From IMG/VR virus record IMGVR_UViG_3300031963_000075, positions 1-64,000 of that record: a stretch of DNA of 64,000 nt. One strand, written 5' to 3'. Below, piece by piece: positions 60,771 to 64,000 of the stretch. Position 1 is the first letter of the stretch. Each line of letters begins with the position of its first letter. The notes beneath the pieces were generated by a model. It worked only from the letters and a program-made list of their open reading frames with translations, was not told the DNA's origin and made no database searches. The translations under genes were made by a program, and so were the position numbers. This stretch comes from a virus.

Positions 60771-63206
60771 TTATATAGTTATGTTGATGGTATCCGAACT
60801 ATCATAATAGGACAACCTTTTACTTCCACCCTGTCTCTCAAAAATTTGACAAGTATATGACTCATAAACTGATGGGTTAGAACTTACACCCGTTACTGTA
60901 ATAACAACATCATCATCAACATCCGTACCTCCTATTTGTGTTCCAAGTATTGTTATGGTATCACCTGTTTGATATAATTTGCCTTGTGTATTACCACTAA
61001 CACCAACTACAGATCCTCCTGAAACCTCAATATCAAAAGATGCATTTACACCAATACCGTTTGTTACACCAGTTAATGACGTGTATGTACTATTTATTGC
61101 GGTAGTTCCTGTTGCAGTAAATGAAAATCCTGTGATGTTTCCATAATTGGTTGTAAAATCAACTGTAGTGATAAATGTGTCTATAATATTCCATTGAAAA
61201 TTGTTACCTATTGTATTTTCATTAAAATCATTACCTATTGTATTTTCATTAAAATTTTCACCTATTGTATTTCCAGCAAATTCATTACCTATTGTATTTC
61301 TACTAAAATCAGGTCCTATTGTATTAGTATTAAACGCGGAACCCCAAATGTTATTACTAACATAACCTAAAAAGTCATTATTAAAAGTATATGAACCAAT
61401 ATTATTACCATAAGTACCTCCTGAAAACTGATTACCACCAACAAAAGAATCAACATTGTTTTCTTCAAATGACAGAAGCATCATATTACCTTTAAATTCA
61501 TTTGATATTTTGTTGTGATTGAAATTATCATAAATTGTATTATTTTCAAATGTATTACCGATAACATTATTAGTGGTTTGTCCACTTATGTCGTTATTAA
61601 AAAACGAAACACCAACGTTATTTTTATAAAAATCTTGAGTTATTATATTGTTGTTGAAATTGGTACCTATTTTATTTTCATTAAATGCGCTAATACCAAT
61701 GTTATTAATATCCCCTAGTGTGTTATTATTAAAATTATCACCAACTGTATTACTCTCAAACGAACTATATATATTATTACTGAAGAAACTAGGTCCGATT
61801 ATATTAACAATAAAATCTGAATATACTTTATTAATAAAAAACGATTCTCCGATTATATTATTTGTAAAATTATTAGTGTCTAATAAATTTTCATAAAAAC
61901 TACCAACAATTTGGTTATTCTCAAATCCTGAATCAATTATATTATTATAAAAGTCACTACCAATATTATTGTTTATAAAGCCATCTTGTGACATTGTTAT
62001 AAAGTTAGACGAAAAGTTTACACCAATTCTATTATTGTCAAAATCAAACCCATCATCATCCCCAATCATATTATCTTGAAATCTCTCCCCAATCAAATTA
62101 CCATCCATATCACAGTCGATAATATTTCTTTGGAAGTCCGTCCCGACTGTATTATCGTCAAAATCATTTGTAATAATATTATACTTAAAATTTGAACCAC
62201 AAATATTTGAATCCATGTCTTCGTTAAATGTATTACCTTCAACACCTCCACCAAAATAGTTATTTCTATAAGTTCCTGATAAAAATACATTGTTGGATAG
62301 TAAAAATGTGTTGTAATTATTAAAATTACCCAAATAAGTATTTAAATTTAAATTATTATTAAAAGTATAATATTCTGAAAACCCTGTATATCCAGAACTT
62401 ATAACGTTACATTGGAATGGACTCATATGTTGAGGTAAAGATATACCTCTTGAATAATATGTGTCGGATATGGTAGGTATTGTAGTTCCTGTGACATACA
62501 TTTCGGTATCACTTGTTATACTTGTAATTTCAAAATACCCAAAAGAACCAATCGGAAATTGACCAAAATTATTGTAAACTCCTAAAATGTCTCCAACAAC
62601 AAAGTCACTGTTAAAAAAAGTTGTAAACCCTGTAACAAGTCCTGTTGGGTCAATAGTAATACTACCATCTAGTAATTGTTCAGAAAAAAAACCTTCGTAT
62701 CTTATAAATTGAACTGCTCTGAAATCATAATCGGCTCTGTTATTTTTTTCATCAATTCTTTCTGTAATCCTACCCTTCGCAGGACTTGATGTGACCTCAG
62801 TTGTATTCCAATTTATATCATAAGTAATTTTATCTTGTGGGTATAATGTTGAATATACAGTTGGTGAAAATCCTGTTGTTGAAGTTGCTAATAATAACAA
62901 TGGTTCAGTATTACCCGTTTTATAGTTACCTGTCACAATTGGGTCACCAACATTATTGAAATTAGGTTGGTCGTAACAAGTTTGAAAATCGGTCATTAAA
63001 TAATAACCGCCAGGTGTTAAAGTTCCTCCAGTATATAAAGAATATAACTCATCGTAAGTTACTTCTTCATAAGTTCCTCCACCTGTTGATAAACCTGAAT
63101 AAGGAATATGAAAAGTGAAACCACTTTGTTCGATTGGAAATAACGAATTACTTGTTATTCCTGTTGATAGTGCTAATTCTCCTATTGTTTTTCCTGAAAG
63201 TATCAT
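60771..63206 (-). CDS. Beta-helix fibre/tailspike protein with about 40 nonapeptide repeats (811 aa)
   Basis: Residues about 45-185 form a domain I recognise from metagenomic phage fibres (YDELYSLYTGGTLTPGGYYL, TDFQTCYDQPNF, GRITERIDEKNNRADYDFRA). Residues about 323-674 are roughly 40 copies of a 9-residue unit N-x-I-G-x-x-F-x-N (for example NTIGNDFNE), predicted to wind into a right-handed parallel beta-helix. A C-terminal beta domain of about 135 residues follows (SFTATGTTAINSTYTSL onwards). Likely a host-recognition fibre or tailspike. A TATTTATA element lies 16 nt before the ATG. Fibre role is inferred from repeat type. Confidence 0.6.
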   Translation of the reverse strand: MILSGKTIGELALSTGITSNSLFPIEQSGFTFHIPYSGLSTGGGTYEEVTYDELYSLYTGGTLTPGGYYLMTDFQTCYDQPNFNNVGDPIVTGNYKTGNTEPLLLLATSTTGFSPTVYSTLYPQDKITYDINWNTTEVTSSPAKGRITERIDEKNNRADYDFRAVQFIRYEGFFSEQLLDGSITIDPTGLVTGFTTFFNSDFVVGDILGVYNNFGQFPIGSFGYFEITSITSDTEMYVTGTTIPTISDTYYSRGISLPQHMSPFQCNVISSGYTGFSEYYTFNNNLNLNTYLGNFNNYNTFLLSNNVFLSGTYRNNYFGGGVEGNTFNEDMDSNICGSNFKYNIITNDFDDNTVGTDFQRNIIDCDMDGNLIGERFQDNMIGDDDGFDFDNNRIGVNFSSNFITMSQDGFINNNIGSDFYNNIIDSGFENNQIVGSFYENLLDTNNFTNNIIGESFFINKVYSDFIVNIIGPSFFSNNIYSSFESNTVGDNFNNNTLGDINNIGISAFNENKIGTNFNNNIITQDFYKNNVGVSFFNNDISGQTTNNVIGNTFENNTIYDNFNHNKISNEFKGNMMLLSFEENNVDSFVGGNQFSGGTYGNNIGSYTFNNDFLGYVSNNIWGSAFNTNTIGPDFSRNTIGNEFAGNTIGENFNENTIGNDFNENTIGNNFQWNIIDTFITTVDFTTNYGNITGFSFTATGTTAINSTYTSLTGVTNGIGVNASFDIEVSGGSVVGVSGNTQGKLYQTGDTITILGTQIGGTDVDDDVVITVTGVSSNPSVYESYTCQIFERQGGSKRLSYYDSSDTINITI
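61185..62240 (-). repeat. Coding array of 27-bp repeats (nonapeptide units)
   Basis: The units diverge over most of the array but are nearly identical at 61204-61310, where TTACCTATTGTATTTTCATT recurs every 27 nt. This suggests recent duplication at the 3' end of the array. Confidence 0.75.
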
Positions 63207-63222
63207 TTTTTTGTTTTTTTAT

Positions 63223-63229
63223 ATAAATA
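63223..63229 (-). promoter_or_regulatory. TATTTAT element, nonapeptide-repeat fibre gene
   Basis: Minus-strand TATTTATA with 16 nt to the ATG at 63206. Confidence 0.55.
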
Positions 63230-63269
63230 TCATATTTTGTTTATTAATTAAGTTAAGATGTTACATCGT

Positions 63270-64000
63270 TTAGGTTGGTGTTGGAGTTGGTGTTGGAGTG
63301 GGTTCTTGTTCAAATTGTAGTTCGTTAACTAAAATATTTAATGGAAAATCAATGTCAATAGGTTGGATGAACACTTCTCCCGTTTTGGTTAACAAACTAT
63401 AATTTAAAGCAGGATTAGTAGAAATTGTTTGACCTGATGTCTCATTTTTTGGTATTATTACTGTTGACCCTATTGTTATATCCCCACCACCAATTAAATC
63501 TAAATTAACACTTATTGGTAATGAGACGTTTTTATTGATAGGGATATTTGAATTTACAGTAAAATAAGTAACAACTGAACCACTTGAGACATAAATACTT
63601 ACGGTATATATAATTTCTGGATCTTTATATTCCAAATAAGAATTGTTTTCCACATCAATGTATTCATGATTTTCGGTTATAATTGGGTTAATTAATACTT
63701 CAAACGTTGGTGTAACTGTAGGTGTTGGTGTAACTGTAGGTGTTGGTGTAACTGTAGGTGTTGGTGTAACTGTAGGTGTTGGTGTAACTGTAGGTGTTGG
63801 TGTAACTGTAGGTGTTGGTGTAACTGTAGGTGTTGGTGTAACTGTAGGTGTTGGTGTTGGGGTTATAGAGTAGATTTCATTTATAGTATATGTTAAATAA
63901 TTTGGACTAAATAGTATGTTAGAAAAAACATCATTTCTTGTAAGATTATTGTAATCCACATCTAAAATAACTTGTGTTGTCCCCGAAATATCTTGTAAAT
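63270..64000 (-). CDS. Thr-Pro-repeat fibre/structural protein, start beyond the window
   Basis: The frame is open to the right edge (the GTG at 63959 is internal; in-frame codons continue upstream reading QDISGTTQVILDV), so the 5' end is missing. Visible parts: a short N-terminal segment, then a (TPTPTV)8 array, then about 135 residues of beta-type sequence (IYVSSGSVVTYFTVNSNIPI) and a C-terminal tail ending in EPTPTPTPTPT and a stop. It precedes the nonapeptide-repeat fibre gene by 63 nt. A stalked virion surface protein is inferred; the repeat gives no family. Confidence 0.55.
   Translation of the reverse strand, partial: LQDISGTTQVILDVDYNNLTRNDVFSNILFSPNYLTYTINEIYSITPTPTPTVTPTPTVTPTPTVTPTPTVTPTPTVTPTPTVTPTPTVTPTPTVTPTFEVLINPIITENHEYIDVENNSYLEYKDPEIIYTVSIYVSSGSVVTYFTVNSNIPINKNVSLPISVNLDLIGGGDITIGSTVIIPKNETSGQTISTNPALNYSLLTKTGEVFIQPIDIDFPLNILVNELQFEQEPTPTPTPTPT
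63706..63864 (-). repeat. Perfect 18-bp tandem repeat (TPTPTV)n
   Basis: On the plus strand GGTGTAACTGTAGGTGTT repeats about eight times with no or almost no mismatches. It encodes the TPTPTV units of the fibre gene. The identity at DNA level indicates recent slippage or expansion and a copy number likely to vary between isolates. Confidence 0.9.

Noticed and set aside
61185-61330. Regular 27-bp repeats as a possible CRISPR array
   Set aside because: No spacers; the repeats are in frame and encode nonapeptide units of a fibre protein.
63706-63864. 18-bp direct repeats as a replication origin (iteron) array
   Set aside because: The array is inside an open frame and encodes a TPTPTV linker of the type found in other virion genes.
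1-64000. tRNA genes
   Set aside because: The few intergenic gaps are short and contain no cloverleaf-like sequence or T-loop consensus that I could see.

Overview
The window reads as about 64 kb of a T4-like contractile-tailed phage (myovirus) with an AT-rich genome (estimated by eye at roughly one third G+C). A Bacteroidota (flavobacterium-type) host is inferred, not proven. The grounds are: seven SprB-type adhesin repeats in a virion gene, A/T-rich leaders nearly without Shine-Dalgarno sites, and a small DUF5522-type protein that I associate with Bacteroidota. No terminase, portal, capsid, lysis or tRNA genes were seen, so those must lie outside the window. Genes are tightly packed; no gene-free stretch exceeds about 165 bases.

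Layout. 1-22,626 (minus strand) is a baseplate and host-recognition operon transcribed right to left: gp25-like and gp6-like wedge proteins, then a 1,835-aa protein with membrane segments, several wedge or plate proteins (583, 260, 381, 302 and 1,000 aa), the 1,118-aa SprB-repeat adhesin, and smaller fibre-type proteins running off the left edge. 22,679-29,712 (minus) is the replication and recombination block: gp32-type ssDNA-binding protein, UvsX/RecA, a 5'-3' exonuclease, DnaB/gp41 helicase, a B12-dependent ribonucleotide reductase and a DUF5522 protein. 29,819-52,173 (mostly minus) is the tail module, in transcription order: gp14- and gp15-like neck/tail completion, sheath (with a large insertion), a HAD-like protein, tube, tail assembly chaperone (gp26-like), tape measure, a 1,613-aa baseplate protein, a gp53/LysM-like protein and a 2,150-aa hub. 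A 53-aa ribbon-helix-helix gene (50,464-50,625, plus strand) sits inside this module. 52,224-56,987 (plus) carries an SNF2 helicase, a small unknown, a fusion of an HExxH peptidase to a superoxide dismutase, a gp13-like neck protein and a small fibre-like protein. 56,958-60,750 (minus) has the family B DNA polymerase, a 2OG-Fe(II) oxygenase and a small unknown. 60,771-64,000 (minus) has a nonapeptide-repeat beta-helix fibre protein and a (TPTPTV)n fibre gene running off the right edge.

Expression signals. A TATTTAT element lies just upstream of 17 genes or operons on both strands, always in the same orientation relative to the gene, and looks like the phage's own (probably late) promoter. In four cases it is exactly 5 nt from the start codon, which would give leaderless mRNAs. 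Strong hairpin terminators follow the sheath, tube, ssDNA-binding, 229-aa and 100-aa genes.

Main points for a second look: an apparent +1 programmed frameshift in the tail assembly chaperone gene, with a UUU-CGG site and a 50-codon second frame ending just before the tape measure gene; the peptidase-SOD fusion; the TATTTAT promoter set; the SprB-repeat phage adhesin; a baseplate protein with membrane helices; and a possible autoregulatory hairpin before the DNA polymerase.
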